Numbered from the stretch's first letter, positions 24,629 to 33,899 are shown. The stretch is 64,000 nt of DNA from SHVO01 sp041906145 (GCA_041906145.1 JAYRJU010000001.1:248001-312000), one strand, 5' to 3'. Made by a program: numbers and translations. Notes: a model not told the origin generated them from the letters alone.

Positions 24629-25300
24629 CTAAAAGGGCGGCTTCACCTTACCCAGGAAAGCGATGCCCGCAATGAGCAGGTAAAGCACCGCCATATAGAA
24701 CAGGGTGTGATTGACCGCGCGCGCGACACCCTCCTCGCGTTCGGGTGTCGGACCTTCTTCGCCGATCTCGGCGAAGGGCGCGAAAAACGGACGAAAGCTG
24801 ACGTTGATCGCGATGACCGTCCAGAAGGCGAGGCCAAACATCGCGAGCTTGGCGGCGAACCAGGGTTCATCGATGGGAGAGCCCGTGGCCAGGGAGTTGA
24901 GGCCGTAGACCACGAAGCCGGCGCCGGCCAGCGCCTGAAACGCGATCTCGACGTACCCGAGCAGCGCGCCCATCGGGGTCGATTCACGGCGCACGGTGCC
25001 AAGGATCAGGAATAACCAGACGACCGCCGCACACCAGAACAGGACACGCAAGTCAGGCGAAAGCGGATAGACGTTGATGGCCCCGGTCAGCTCGATGCCG
25101 ACCGGGAGGATCAGCGCGAAACATACGCGCGGAACGATGTGGATCTTGCGCGCGAGTTCGACGAAACGCCCGCGCGCTTCGTATGCGAGCTTGGTGTTCT
25201 TAGCGGCGGCGGTGCAGGTAAAGACACCGATCTCGGCGCACAGCCACACGGCGAACAGCGCGATATGGATGTAGTCCCATAAGGCCGGGTTATTCGCCAT
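24629..25300 (-). CDS. Six-helix membrane protein, unknown function
   Basis: A 223-residue protein with about six hydrophobic helices. Start ATG 25300 has a GGGGGAGG site upstream and overlaps the preceding membrane-protein stop by 11 bp. Helix 1 includes YIHIALFAVWLCAEIGVF with a His, and later KIHIVPRVCFALILPVG holds another; histidines inside helices could bind heme or metal, which is speculative. No named family recognised. Confidence 0.75.
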   Translation of the reverse strand: MANNPALWDYIHIALFAVWLCAEIGVFTCTAAAKNTKLAYEARGRFVELARKIHIVPRVCFALILPVGIELTGAINVYPLSPDLRVLFWCAAVVWLFLILGTVRRESTPMGALLGYVEIAFQALAGAGFVVYGLNSLATGSPIDEPWFAAKLAMFGLAFWTVIAINVSFRPFFAPFAEIGEEGPTPEREEGVARAVNHTLFYMAVLYLLIAGIAFLGKVKPPF

Positions 25301-25889
25301 TGACCGCCGCCTCCCCCGCGCGCGAACCGGGGTGCCGCGCCCTGCCGGTTCGGAGTCCAAAGAGAATAACGAACAGAAGCGTTAAAATCATCTGAAGGTC
25401 GAGCAGCGCGCCGCGCATCCTGTGCGCGGTCACGGCGAATTCGACGGTCGCGGCGAAGCTTTCACCTGTGAGGCCGCCAATAAGGCGCGCGAAGGCGATG
25501 TTCTCGGCGATGTCGCAGCACAGGGTGTAAATGGGCACGAAGATAATACCGCCGCGCTCGAGAAACGCCGAAATGCGGTTTGGTTGGCGGAACAGCCACG
25601 CCCAGAGCAGCATCAACGTACCGGCGCTCACGAAGCTGAGAAGAAGATCTACGACGAAGAACGGAAGGTACGCAGGACCCGCTGTCCGTTCGTATGCACC
25701 GAGCTGGATCGCGATCATGTAGCGCGTCAGCGGGAACTGGACATCGAACGGCTTGAACGTCGTGACCGCCTGGAAGTGCGGGACCAGCACCCATTGCTGA
25801 ACCACAACCACCAGCAGCGCAAAGATCACGGCTGCCGCCACGGCGCGGCCGCTTGCGCGTGACTTCAAGAATTCGGTGAAGGTGGTCAT
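25290..25889 (-). CDS. Four-helix membrane protein, unknown function
   Basis: A 199-residue membrane protein. I start it at ATG 25889 (MTTFTEFLKSRASG), since the longer frame to 26024 reads into the MarC gene region. Helices include VAAAVIFALLVVVVQQWVLV, LPFFVVDLLLSFVSAGTLMLLWAWLF, IIFVPIYTLCCDIAENIAFARLIGG and DLQMILTLLFVILFGL. It overlaps the downstream six-helix protein gene by 11 bp, so the two are probably translated together. Confidence 0.7.
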   Translation of the reverse strand: MTTFTEFLKSRASGRAVAAAVIFALLVVVVQQWVLVPHFQAVTTFKPFDVQFPLTRYMIAIQLGAYERTAGPAYLPFFVVDLLLSFVSAGTLMLLWAWLFRQPNRISAFLERGGIIFVPIYTLCCDIAENIAFARLIGGLTGESFAATVEFAVTAHRMRGALLDLQMILTLLFVILFGLRTGRARHPGSRAGEAAVNGE

Positions 25890-25983
25890 GTGCGAAGAAT
25901 GATACGCCGCGGAGAGAGGCCTAGTTGTGCCACGACGCCCGGCCCCGCGTACAGCGGGGAAACCCAGTGAATCCTTCGCCGTA

Positions 25984-26619
25984 TTATGTCCCAAGAACCG
26001 GAAAACTGGCGCGCAGGCCCTCAAGGATATTGCTGACGGCCAAGGCCGCGAGAATGATGCCGAGGACGCGGGTCATGACATTGATTCCGGTGACGCCCAG
26101 CATCCGCATGATCGGGCCGGCGACCAAAAACATGAGCCCGGTGATAAGCAGGACGACGATCATGACGCCGGCCACGACGCTCTGCCCCGCAAGTGAGCCG
26201 GCGTTTTGGGACTGCAGCAGAATAACGGACGTGATCGCGCCCGGACCGGCGATCAACGGCACCGCGAGGGGAAAAACCGCGACGTCCGGACGATGGGTCG
26301 CCTCTTCTTCCTCTTTGGGGGTCGTGGCGCGAATACCGCTTTCTTTGACCAGCACCATGTCCACGGCCAGTAGCAGGAGAAGCACGCCGCCGGCGATGCG
26401 GAACGCCGCAACCGAAACGCCCAGATAATGGAGGAGCGGCTGGCCGATCACCGTGAACACCAGAAGGATCGCCGCGGCGATTGTAATGCTTTTGAACGCG
26501 GTGGCCCGGCGATCCTTGGCATCAAGGTGCGCGGTATGGCTCATGAAGAAGGGCACGACCCCGATGGGGTCGATAATGACGATGAAGTTGACGAAGGCTG
26601 TTAGCGCGAGCTCAATCAT
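25984..26619 (-). CDS. marC: MarC family integral membrane protein
   Basis: A 211-residue MarC/UPF0056 protein with about six membrane spans. Typical blocks are FVNFIVIIDPIGVVPFFMSHTAH near the N-terminus, FRIAGGVLLLLLAVDMVL and FPLAVPLIAGPGAITSVILLQ. Despite its name, the family's role in drug resistance was not supported in E. coli; function is unknown. Confidence 0.9.
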   Translation of the reverse strand: MIELALTAFVNFIVIIDPIGVVPFFMSHTAHLDAKDRRATAFKSITIAAAILLVFTVIGQPLLHYLGVSVAAFRIAGGVLLLLLAVDMVLVKESGIRATTPKEEEEATHRPDVAVFPLAVPLIAGPGAITSVILLQSQNAGSLAGQSVVAGVMIVVLLITGLMFLVAGPIMRMLGVTGINVMTRVLGIILAALAVSNILEGLRASFPVLGT

Positions 26620-26705
26620 GGCGGGAGCTTAGCAGGACCTCCGCGCCCTGGTCTTGCCCCAACCTTGCCCTACGAGCGTCAAAACCGGCCTTTAGGATAA
26701 GAAGC

Positions 26706-26978
26706 ATGAAACGCCTCTTATTCATTATCGCCGTCCTTGGGGCCCTGTTGCTCACCTACAGCGGCGCCGAAACCCTGATGTTGCAGGTTGATGCCGCGGA
26801 AGGCTTGAAATCCAGCGTCATCACGTTCGTTCTGACGTTGGGTTTCGCGCTGCTGGGCCCTGCTCTTCTGGCCGCCGCAATCTTCTTTCATCGCCGCAGC
26901 GATTCGCGCGCGGCAGCGCCCTCGCACGTTCCTGCAACCCCGAAGCAAGTCTATCGCCCTTACCTTCACGGTCACTGA
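26706..26978 (+). CDS. Small membrane protein, unknown function
   Basis: A 90-residue protein with two membrane helices (LLFIIAVLGALLLTYSGAETL and SVITFVLTLGFALLGPALLAAAIFFH) and a basic, proline-rich C-terminal tail. ATG 26706 follows GGATAAGA. No family recognised; an inverted repeat begins 11 bp after the stop. Confidence 0.6.
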   Translation: MKRLLFIIAVLGALLLTYSGAETLMLQVDAAEGLKSSVITFVLTLGFALLGPALLAAAIFFHRRSDSRAAAPSHVPATPKQVYRPYLHGH

Positions 26979-26988
26979 GGGGCGAGGC

Positions 26989-27028
26989 GCGCAACTAACG
27001 GAAATCAGATCGCGCGCCTTAGTTGCGC
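26989..27028. repeat. 10-bp perfect inverted repeat with overlapping alternative pairing
   Basis: GCGCAACTAA (26989-26998) and TTAGTTGCGC (27019-27028) are perfect inverted copies, 20 bases apart. GGCGCGC just at the left arm can instead pair with GCGCGCC in the loop, giving two mutually exclusive hairpins. No T-run follows. It occupies part of a 319-bp spacer (26979-27297) with no other gene. Confidence 0.5.
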
Positions 27029-27157
27029 AGATCCATCTGCTTAAACCGCGCCACAATCGCGCCATTCATCCGCCTTATTCGGTTGGTGATATCGGTTTCA
27101 ACGAACACGAACGAACGATCGGATCCCTCACCCCACACCCCCGCTGATCCGGTCGCT

Positions 27158-27193
27158 GAGAGCCTCACCCGACGAAGCGCGGGTGAGGCTCTC
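27158..27193 (+). terminator. Intrinsic terminator in the spacer before the 65-residue protein
   Basis: Perfect 13-bp inverted repeat GAGAGCCTCACCC / GGGTGAGGCTCTC with a 10-base loop, followed by GCCTTTTAT. It would end transcription coming from 26706-26978 or from an unannotated transcript of the spacer. Confidence 0.75.
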
Positions 27194-27297
27194 GCCTTTT
27201 ATGGCGCGGCCCCTTTCCCACCTTTCTTGATCACCGCACGCGGAGCGGGCACACTGCGTTTGTGCCGCTGACGTCGGCATAGTGACCGGGGGTGGTC

Positions 27298-27495
27298 GTG
27301 AAGCGTCAGATGTTTACCGCGTTCCGCGCTTTCGCGTTCGCTATCGGGTGTTTCATCCTGATGGCGCTGGGCGGCATCAGGATCCGATCGGCCGGCGATG
27401 TCGCACTTTTCGTGCTTGGTCTCGCGGCCTTTTGGGTGCTGATCGAAAAAGTTATTTTGAATTTGAAAGCCAAACAGGCGCCGCGAAAGTTCTAG
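27298..27495 (+). CDS. Small two-helix membrane protein, unknown function
   Basis: A 65-residue protein from GTG 27298 with GGGGG five bases upstream (GTG 27292 is two codons longer). Helices: AFAFAIGCFILMALGGI and VALFVLGLAAFWVLIEKVIL, with a basic C-terminal tail. It is followed after 34 bp by the DUF2125 gene on the same strand. No family recognised. Confidence 0.6.
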   Translation: MKRQMFTAFRAFAFAIGCFILMALGGIRIRSAGDVALFVLGLAAFWVLIEKVILNLKAKQAPRKF

Positions 27496-27529
27496 AGTCT
27501 CCCGCCCCACTTCCCGGCCCTTATCGTTC

Positions 27530-28543
27530 ATGATCAAAAGAATTCTCGGTCTCCTTGTCGCCCTCGCGCTCATTTATGGCGCCACATGGCTGGGCGCGGC
27601 CTTTTGGCTGCGCGCGCGCATGGATGCTTTTGTCGCGGATCTGATGGGCAGAGGTTATGCGGTTGAACATAGCGCGCCGCTGTTTGTAGGGTTTCCCGCA
27701 CATATCGGCTTGAAGCTGACCAGCCTCAGCGTCACGGCGCCGTCCGCGCAGGGCGGTTGGCATTGGCAAGGCGCGCCCGTCAGCGTCCGCTTGGATCCCG
27801 GCGCTCCGACGGCCCCGGTGATCGACCTCAGCGGCGCCCAGCGCGTCACGGGATTTCTGTCCGGTCCCGACGAAGGGTTGAGCCTGAACGTGGGCCATGG
27901 CCTCGCCAGCCTGACGTTCGCACAGGATCAGTCCTTGGAGAATATCGTCCTTAAGCTGGCCGGCACGACGGTCACGGGCGCGGCTTCGACCGAAACGTTT
28001 GCGACCATCGAGGACAGCGCGCTGCATCTTTCGCTGGCCAATGGCCACCTCACCTGGTGGATGGAAGGCGTGGACCTGCCGGAGGCTATTCCGGCATTGA
28101 GCCAAACGATCCGCCGTGTGGAGATCGCTGTTGATTTCGTCGGCCCGCTCCCTGAGGGACCGTTACGCGGCGCACTTGAAACTTGGCGTAATGCGGGCGG
28201 CGCGGTTGAAGTGCGTTCCTTCGTGCTTGATTGGCCGCCGGCCAGCGCGGCCGGCACCGCCACGCTCGCCCTCGATCCCGCGTTGCAGCCCGTGGGCGCG
28301 GCGACCATCAAGTTCCAAGGCTTCTTCGACCTCGTCGCGGCGCTTCAGGCCAAAGGGTATGTGCACGAGCGCGAAGCCAGCATGGCCAAAATCGTGCTGG
28401 GCATGCTGGCGCGACCCTCAGCGCAAGGCCAACCTGAATTGTCGCTACCGATCACTGTCCAGGACCGCAAGCTGTCGGCTGGACCGGTGACGCTGATGGA
28501 AATGCCCGAAGTGGTTTGGGACCGCGCGGCGAAAGTGCCCTAG
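27530..28543 (+). CDS. DUF2125 domain protein
   Basis: A 337-residue protein of the DUF2125 family, common in alphaproteobacteria. One N-terminal membrane helix (LLVALALIYGATWLGAAFWL) anchors a large periplasmic, beta-rich domain; family marks are VEHSAPLFVGFPAHIGLKLTS and GGWHWQGAPVSVRLDP. Function unknown, perhaps AsmA-like envelope biogenesis by general resemblance. Ends with a 4-bp convergent overlap with the GST gene. Confidence 0.85.
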   Translation: MIKRILGLLVALALIYGATWLGAAFWLRARMDAFVADLMGRGYAVEHSAPLFVGFPAHIGLKLTSLSVTAPSAQGGWHWQGAPVSVRLDPGAPTAPVIDLSGAQRVTGFLSGPDEGLSLNVGHGLASLTFAQDQSLENIVLKLAGTTVTGAASTETFATIEDSALHLSLANGHLTWWMEGVDLPEAIPALSQTIRRVEIAVDFVGPLPEGPLRGALETWRNAGGAVEVRSFVLDWPPASAAGTATLALDPALQPVGAATIKFQGFFDLVAALQAKGYVHEREASMAKIVLGMLARPSAQGQPELSLPITVQDRKLSAGPVTLMEMPEVVWDRAAKVP

Positions 28544-29211
28544 GCCAACGCCATTTCTTCGTATTTCTGGATCGGGCTTTCGGCGAGCCCCGCGGCATAC
28601 CAGTCCTTCATCGCGGGATGATTCAAGATCGTTTCGCAATAAGCCCGGCTGATGGGATCGAGGGTCGGGATAACGCCGTAGGTCTTGAAGCGCGTGACGA
28701 CCGGCGCGTACATGGCGTCGGCGTTCGAAAAGACGCCGAACAGGAATGGCCCGGTCTCACCGCCGAAGCGGCCGCGGCATTCCTTCCACAGCTCGTCGAT
28801 CCGGGCGATGTCGACATTCACGCCGTCGGGGCGGCTTTTGTGCGGCACCGATTGGCGGATGTTCATGGTCATGTGGCTGCGCAGGCTTGAGTAACCGGCG
28901 TGCATCTCGGCGGAGACCGAACGCGCCTGCGCGCGCGCCGACGGGTCTTTCGGCCACCAGGCTTTGTCTGGGAACGTGTCGGCGAGATAGTCGAGGATTG
29001 CCAGGGATTCCCACACCGTGATGGAGCCATGGATAAGCACGGGCACCTTCGCCGCCGCCGAGTATTTCTTGATTTGGGCGGTGGTGTCCGGCTGCTGCAG
29101 GCTAACGACGGTCTCTCGGAACGCGAGGCCTTGCGCCTTCATCGCGATCCACGGGCGCAACGACCATGACGAATAAGCCTTGTTGCCGATAACGAGGTGA
29201 AGCTCCGGCAT
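28540..29211 (-). CDS. Glutathione S-transferase family protein
   Basis: A 223-residue GST. N-terminal domain: LVIGNKAYSSWSLRPWIAMK with the active-site Ser pair, cis-Pro AAKVPVLIHGSITVWESLAILDYL; the C-terminal helical domain has ARAQARSVSAEMHAGYSSLR. This matches the zeta-like/YfcF-type group. It precedes... tyrA lies 15 bp upstream on the same strand, so it may be co-transcribed with hisC-tyrA. Substrate unknown. Confidence 0.88.
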   Translation of the reverse strand: MPELHLVIGNKAYSSWSLRPWIAMKAQGLAFRETVVSLQQPDTTAQIKKYSAAAKVPVLIHGSITVWESLAILDYLADTFPDKAWWPKDPSARAQARSVSAEMHAGYSSLRSHMTMNIRQSVPHKSRPDGVNVDIARIDELWKECRGRFGGETGPFLFGVFSNADAMYAPVVTRFKTYGVIPTLDPISRAYCETILNHPAMKDWYAAGLAESPIQKYEEMALA

Positions 29212-29226
29212 TGGGGTGTCCTTTCG

Positions 29227-30126
29227 CTAGGCCTGCTTGGCGTCGATGATGCTGCGGCGGATGGCGCGCGTGCGCGCGAAATGATCCTCAAGGGTCGCGC
29301 CGTCCCCTTTACGTATGGCGCGTTGCATCGCGGTGAGGTCCTCGGTGAAGCGTTGAAGGATCTCGAGCACGGCCTCGCGGTTATTGAGGAACACATCGCG
29401 CCACATGATCGGATCGGATGCGGCGATGCGTGTGAAATCGCGGAAACCGGAGGCGGAGTACTTGATCACTTCCTGTTTGAGATCGCCCGACAGGTCGGTC
29501 GCCGTACCGACGATCGTGTAGGCGATCAAGTGCGGCAGGTGCGAGGTGATGGCCAGCACCATATCATGGTGGTCCGGATCCATCGTATCGACCTTGGCGC
29601 CCATTTTACGCCAAAGCTCGGCGATTTTCGCGGCCGCCTTCGCGGACGTGCGCTTGGGCGGCGTGATGATCGACCAGCGGTTTTCAAAAAGTTCTGCGAA
29701 GCCGGCTTCCGGTCCAGAGTGCTCGGTCCCCGCGATCGGGTGCGCCGGAACGAAGTGAACGTCCTTCGGAATATGCGGCGCGACGGCGTCGATCACCATG
29801 CGTTTGACGGATCCGACATCCGTAACGATAGCGCCCTTTTTGAGATGCGGCGCGATGACGCGCGCGATCTCGCCGTTGGTGCCGACGGGGGTCGCGAGCA
29901 CGATGAGATCGGCACCGGCGACGGCCTTGGCGTAGTTGCTTGTCGCCTCGTCCGCGACGCCGAGCTTCACGGCGGCCCTCACGTGCTTCGGGTTCTTGTC
30001 GCAGGCGACATAGGTCCCCGCGAGGCCGACGCGGCGCATGGCGCGCGCGACGGACGAGCCGATCAGGCCGATCCCGATAAAGCAGGCCCGTTCGAACAGC
30101 GGTTTCGGTTTGCGCGCTCTCGCCAT
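29227..30126 (-). CDS. tyrA: Prephenate/arogenate dehydrogenase
   Basis: A 299-residue NAD(P)-dependent dehydrogenase of tyrosine biosynthesis, of the TyrA/TyrC type without a chorismate mutase domain. Rossmann motif CFIGIGLIGSSVARAM is near the N-terminus; HPIAGTEHSGPEAGFAELFENR holds the conserved catalytic His region. Its ATG overlaps the hisC stop by one base (TAATG), so hisC-tyrA are coupled: the aminotransferase could act on prephenate or 4-hydroxyphenylpyruvate as well as histidinol phosphate. Confidence 0.93.
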   Translation of the reverse strand: MARARKPKPLFERACFIGIGLIGSSVARAMRRVGLAGTYVACDKNPKHVRAAVKLGVADEATSNYAKAVAGADLIVLATPVGTNGEIARVIAPHLKKGAIVTDVGSVKRMVIDAVAPHIPKDVHFVPAHPIAGTEHSGPEAGFAELFENRWSIITPPKRTSAKAAAKIAELWRKMGAKVDTMDPDHHDMVLAITSHLPHLIAYTIVGTATDLSGDLKQEVIKYSASGFRDFTRIAASDPIMWRDVFLNNREAVLEILQRFTEDLTAMQRAIRKGDGATLEDHFARTRAIRRSIIDAKQA

Positions 30127-31220
30127 TACTTACGTTCCATGAAGGCCGCCATGACATCGAGGAGGATGGTCATTTCCTCTTCATCGCCGATGGTCACACG
30201 CAGATGGTTGGGAAGGCCGTAGCCATCGACACGCCGAATGATGATTCCGTTTTCCTGCAAGAAAGCGTCACATTCAGCAGCCGTCTTACCGGGGACCTTC
30301 GGAAATTCGGGCAGCAGGAAGTTGCCGTGAGAATCGCGAACTTTGAGGCCGAGCCCGCGCAAGCGCTGCAGGCCGATCGCGAGCCACTTCTTCGTGTGCG
30401 CCTTCGTGCGCGCGACATGCTCCCGATCGGCGAGCGCGGCGAGGCCGGCGAACTGGGCGGGGCGCGAGACGTTGAAGGGCGAACGGATGCGCTCCATCAC
30501 ACCCACGATATTTTTAGCGCCAAAGCCCCATCCCAAACGTACGGAGGCGAGGCCGTAAATTTTGGAGAACGTGCGCATGGCGATGGTGTTTTCGGTTTCC
30601 GCGGCCAGCGCGAAACCGGATTCATAATCCGGCGCGTCGACGAATTCGGCGTAGGCGTCATCGCAGACCAAAAGGATATCCTCGCGCAAACCCGCCCGCA
30701 GGCGGCGCATTTCCGCGCCGGGGATATACGTGCCGGTGGGATTGTTGGGATTGGCGACGAACACAATGCGGGTCTTGGGCGTGACGCGCTCAAGGATCGC
30801 ATCAACATCGGTCGTGAGGTCTTTTTCCGGCGCGATGACCGGCGTGGCGCCGACGCCCTTGGCATAGATGTTGTACATCGCGAAACCGTGCGCGGTATGG
30901 ATGATCTCGTCGCCCACGCCGGCGAAACCGCGCATGACAAGACCTAAGAGTTCATCGGAGCCCGCGCCGCAGATGATGCGCGCCGGATCGAGATCGTGCG
31001 CTTTGCCGAGGGCTTCGCGGATTTCGCCGGAATCGCCGGCCGGATAGCGGTGGGATTCGGAAAGAGAGGCCGCGAGGGCCGCGACCGCCTTTGGGCTGGG
31101 GCCGAGCGCGGCTTCATTCGAGGACAGCTTGACGACGCGACGCGCCCCTTTGACCTGGGACTTGCCCGGCTCGTAGATCGCGATATCCATGATCCCGGGT
31201 CGTGGTTGCGGCAACGTCAT
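30126..31220 (-). CDS. hisC: Histidinol-phosphate / aromatic aminotransferase
   Basis: A 364-residue PLP enzyme of fold type I, HisC family. PLP lysine in TFSKIYGLASVRLGWGF; other marks KLSSNEAALGPSPKAV, FVANPNNPTGTYIP and the Arg near the C-terminus in LRVTIG. It transfers the amino group from glutamate to imidazole-acetol phosphate, and many such enzymes also act on aromatic keto acids. Coupling with tyrA suggests the aromatic role here; no other his genes are in the window. Confidence 0.92.
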   Translation of the reverse strand: MTLPQPRPGIMDIAIYEPGKSQVKGARRVVKLSSNEAALGPSPKAVAALAASLSESHRYPAGDSGEIREALGKAHDLDPARIICGAGSDELLGLVMRGFAGVGDEIIHTAHGFAMYNIYAKGVGATPVIAPEKDLTTDVDAILERVTPKTRIVFVANPNNPTGTYIPGAEMRRLRAGLREDILLVCDDAYAEFVDAPDYESGFALAAETENTIAMRTFSKIYGLASVRLGWGFGAKNIVGVMERIRSPFNVSRPAQFAGLAALADREHVARTKAHTKKWLAIGLQRLRGLGLKVRDSHGNFLLPEFPKVPGKTAAECDAFLQENGIIIRRVDGYGLPNHLRVTIGDEEEMTILLDVMAAFMERK

Positions 31221-31351
31221 GGACGCCTCTCAATGTAGGCCGAAAGGGCCGTACGACAGCCCCGTTACACTGGTTCACCCTATAGTGGTCCACCCCGTCA
31301 AAATCAAAGAAAACGTTGACTTATGGGCGGCTTGGCGTTGAGTTGCCGCGC

Positions 31352-32530
31352 ATGAACCTGGATAAAACCCAGCAAAGCCGGCCGGAGGACGCACCCGCCT
31401 ATGGGAAGAGCCTGACGTTAGCCGAGCACTTGACCCTGCAGTCGGGGGGCACGCTGTCGCCGGTGACGCTGGCCTACAAGACCTACGGCACGCTGAACGC
31501 CGAGGGGTCCAACTGCGTGCTGGTGTGCCACGCGCTGACCGGGGATCACTTCGTGGCGAGCACACACCCCATCACGAACAGTCCGGGCTGGTGGGTTGAT
31601 CTGGTCGGACCTGGAAAGGTCATCGACACGGACAAGTTCTTCGTCGTGTGCTCGAATGTGCTTGGCGGCTGCATGGGGTCGACAGGTCCAAAGGAAATCA
31701 ACCCGGCCACCGGCGCGCCGTGGGGCCTCACGTTCCCCGTCATCACCATCCGCGACATGGTGCAAGCGCAAGCGCGCCTCCTCGATCACCTCGGCATCGA
31801 AAGCGTTTTCTGCGTCCTCGGCGGCTCGATGGGCGCGATGCAGGCGCTGGAGTGGGCCGTGCGTTTCCCGCACCGAGTGTTCTCCGCCATTCCGATCGCG
31901 GGGTCCTATCGTCACTCCGCGCAAAACATCGCGTTTCACGAGGTCGGCCGCCAGGCGATCATGGCCGATCCGGATTGGGCGCATGGCAATTACCTCGCCG
32001 AGGGCAAGAAGCCGAAACGCGGCCTCGCCGTCGCGCGTATGGCCGCGCATATCACGTATCTCTCCGAAGTCGCGCTTCACAATAAATTCGGCCGGCGCCT
32101 ACAGAACCGCGAAGCGCTGACCTATGGCTTCGAGGCGGATTTCCAGGTGGAAAGCTATCTGCGCCATCAAGGCTCCGCCTTCGTCGAGCGCTTTGACGCC
32201 AACTCCTATCTCTACATTACGCGCGCGCTCGACTACTTCGATCTGCAAGCCGAAGGCGGCGGCGTGCTGGCTGAAGCTTTTCGCGGCACGCCCGTGCGGT
32301 TCTGCGTGATTTCCTTCTCCTCCGACTGGCTGTATCCGACGGGCGAGAGCAAAACCATCGTGCATGCCCTGAACGCGGTCGCCGCGAACGTGAGCTTCGT
32401 CGAGGTCGCCTCGCAGCAGGGACACGACGCATTCCTTCTCGATGAGCCGGAATTCCATCAGACGATGGAAGGTTTCCTGGCCGGCGCCGCGGAAGCGCGC
32501 GGCATCTCCTATCGGCCGACAAATCGATGA
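31352..32530 (+). CDS. metX: Homoserine O-acetyltransferase
   Basis: A 392-residue alpha/beta-hydrolase-fold acyltransferase of methionine biosynthesis. Nucleophile Ser in VLGGSMGAMQALEW, substrate motif NVLGGCMGSTGPKEINP, and the catalytic Asp/His near LYPTGES and QQGHDAFLLDEPEF. I start at ATG 31352; a longer in-frame reading to 31316 is possible. No SAM-II riboswitch pattern was found in the 130-bp leader. Overlaps metW by 4 bp. Confidence 0.93.
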   Translation: MNLDKTQQSRPEDAPAYGKSLTLAEHLTLQSGGTLSPVTLAYKTYGTLNAEGSNCVLVCHALTGDHFVASTHPITNSPGWWVDLVGPGKVIDTDKFFVVCSNVLGGCMGSTGPKEINPATGAPWGLTFPVITIRDMVQAQARLLDHLGIESVFCVLGGSMGAMQALEWAVRFPHRVFSAIPIAGSYRHSAQNIAFHEVGRQAIMADPDWAHGNYLAEGKKPKRGLAVARMAAHITYLSEVALHNKFGRRLQNREALTYGFEADFQVESYLRHQGSAFVERFDANSYLYITRALDYFDLQAEGGGVLAEAFRGTPVRFCVISFSSDWLYPTGESKTIVHALNAVAANVSFVEVASQQGHDAFLLDEPEFHQTMEGFLAGAAEARGISYRPTNR

Positions 32531-33144
32531 GCGCGCCCCAGAATATCCGCGTCGATCTGCAACATGTGGCGGATCTGGTCGTGCCGAAAAGCCGCTTGCT
32601 GGACGTCGGCTGCGGCGATGGCGCTCTTCTCGCCTATCTCAAAATCTTCAAGCAGGTGGACGGCCGCGGGCTCGAACTTTCGATGAGTAAGGTGCGCGCC
32701 GCGGTAAGTCAGGGGCTGCCCGTGATCCAGGGCAACTTAGAGACGGACCTCGCCGACTATCCCACCGGCGCCTTCGATTATGTTGTGTTGAGCCAGACAT
32801 TGCAGGCCACGCACAATCCGCGGCTGGTGCTGGAAGAACTATTACGCATCGGGACGCGCGCGATCGTATCGTTCCCGAACTTCGGCTATTGGCGCGTGCG
32901 GCTTTCGCTGTTGTTCGGGGGACGCATGCCGGTGACGGGCGTGCTGGCTAACCCGTGGTTCGATACGCCCAACATCCACTTGTGCACGATCTCGGATTTC
33001 ATCGATCTCGCGCGCACGATGAACATCAAGATCGAACAGAGCTTCGCGCTCGATCAAATGGGCCGCCGGCAGGGCTTCGACGCCACTGAAGGCAAAGCCA
33101 ATCTTCTCAGCGAACAGGCGTTGTTCGTCCTGACACGCGCCTGA
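32527..33144 (+). CDS. metW: Methionine biosynthesis protein MetW
   Basis: A 205-residue SAM-methyltransferase-fold protein. Motif I RLLDVGCGDGALLAYLK and the MetW-specific SQTLQATHNPRLVLEELLRIG are clear. It is needed with MetX for full homoserine acetyltransferase activity in several proteobacteria. ATGA overlap with metX shows coupled translation. Its last 38 bp overlap the convergent methyltransferase gene. Confidence 0.95.
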   Translation: MSAPQNIRVDLQHVADLVVPKSRLLDVGCGDGALLAYLKIFKQVDGRGLELSMSKVRAAVSQGLPVIQGNLETDLADYPTGAFDYVVLSQTLQATHNPRLVLEELLRIGTRAIVSFPNFGYWRVRLSLLFGGRMPVTGVLANPWFDTPNIHLCTISDFIDLARTMNIKIEQSFALDQMGRRQGFDATEGKANLLSEQALFVLTRA

Positions 33145-33883
33145 CGTTTCCGGCGGCTTTGACGGCGACCTTCGCCGTCATGCGTGCGCCGCTGACCGCC
33201 GGTGTCGCGCCCAGCGGCACATAAAGCTGCTTTTCCGCTTCAATCACGAGCGCGCCGCCGAGGTTGGGAAACCACTTCGCGCCGAGCCTTTCAAGGCTGT
33301 AGGCGAAGCGGCCGAACATCCGCCAGCCCACGGGCGGGATGAATAATGCCGTCGCGGTTTGCAGGGGCACGAACATGTTTTCACGCAACAGCCGCGCGAT
33401 CTGACTCATCGAATAAGGGCGGCCCTGGGCGAACGGCGAGGCTTCCACGCGCGACCATAAACTCCGCCGGTTGGCGACGACGACGATCAGGCGGCCGCCG
33501 TCGGCGAGCACGCGCCAGCATTCGCGCATCATCGCACGCAGTTCCGGGCAGCCTTCGATGCAATGAACGAGGACCAGCCGGTCGAAAGTACGATCCGGAA
33601 AAGGCAGCGCCTGCTCGTCCGTGAGAGCGACGCTGTTGGCGGATGGATCGGGCCAGGACATGACCCCCTGCCCCGCGGGCATGGCCGCGACGATGTGGCT
33701 GGCCTCGCCCTCGAACAGGTTCAGGTAGGGCGTGACGAAACCTAGACCGAGCATGCGCTGGCCGGGCGTGGGCGCGGTTTGCGCGGGCCACAGGGTACGC
33801 AACCGCTGCCCAATCAGCCGCCGGACCGCGCGGCCCATGGGACTGGCGTAGAACTCCCGGAGGTCGATGATGTCGATCCACAT
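33107..33883 (-). CDS. Class I SAM-dependent methyltransferase (possibly leaderless mRNA)
   Basis: A 258-residue methyltransferase. The N-terminus WIDIIDLREFYASPMGRAVRRLIGQRL and LGLGFVTPYLNLF are typical of an alphaproteobacterial group; motif-like FDRLVLVHCIEGCPELRAMMRECWRVLADGGRLIVVV follows. The SAM loop is a variant LGLGFVTPY instead of GxGxG. No ribosome site precedes ATG 33883; a TATCAT box ends only 7 bp before it, as expected for a leaderless transcript. Target unknown. Confidence 0.82.
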   Translation of the reverse strand: MWIDIIDLREFYASPMGRAVRRLIGQRLRTLWPAQTAPTPGQRMLGLGFVTPYLNLFEGEASHIVAAMPAGQGVMSWPDPSANSVALTDEQALPFPDRTFDRLVLVHCIEGCPELRAMMRECWRVLADGGRLIVVVANRRSLWSRVEASPFAQGRPYSMSQIARLLRENMFVPLQTATALFIPPVGWRMFGRFAYSLERLGAKWFPNLGGALVIEAEKQLYVPLGATPAVSGARMTAKVAVKAAGNVRRVSGRTTPVR

Positions 33884-33899
33884 GCTGTATATGATAACC

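Noticed and set aside
31221..31351. SAM riboswitch before metX
   Set aside because: Looked for SAM-II and SAM-I conserved blocks and found none; only a weak 5-bp hairpin near 31300.
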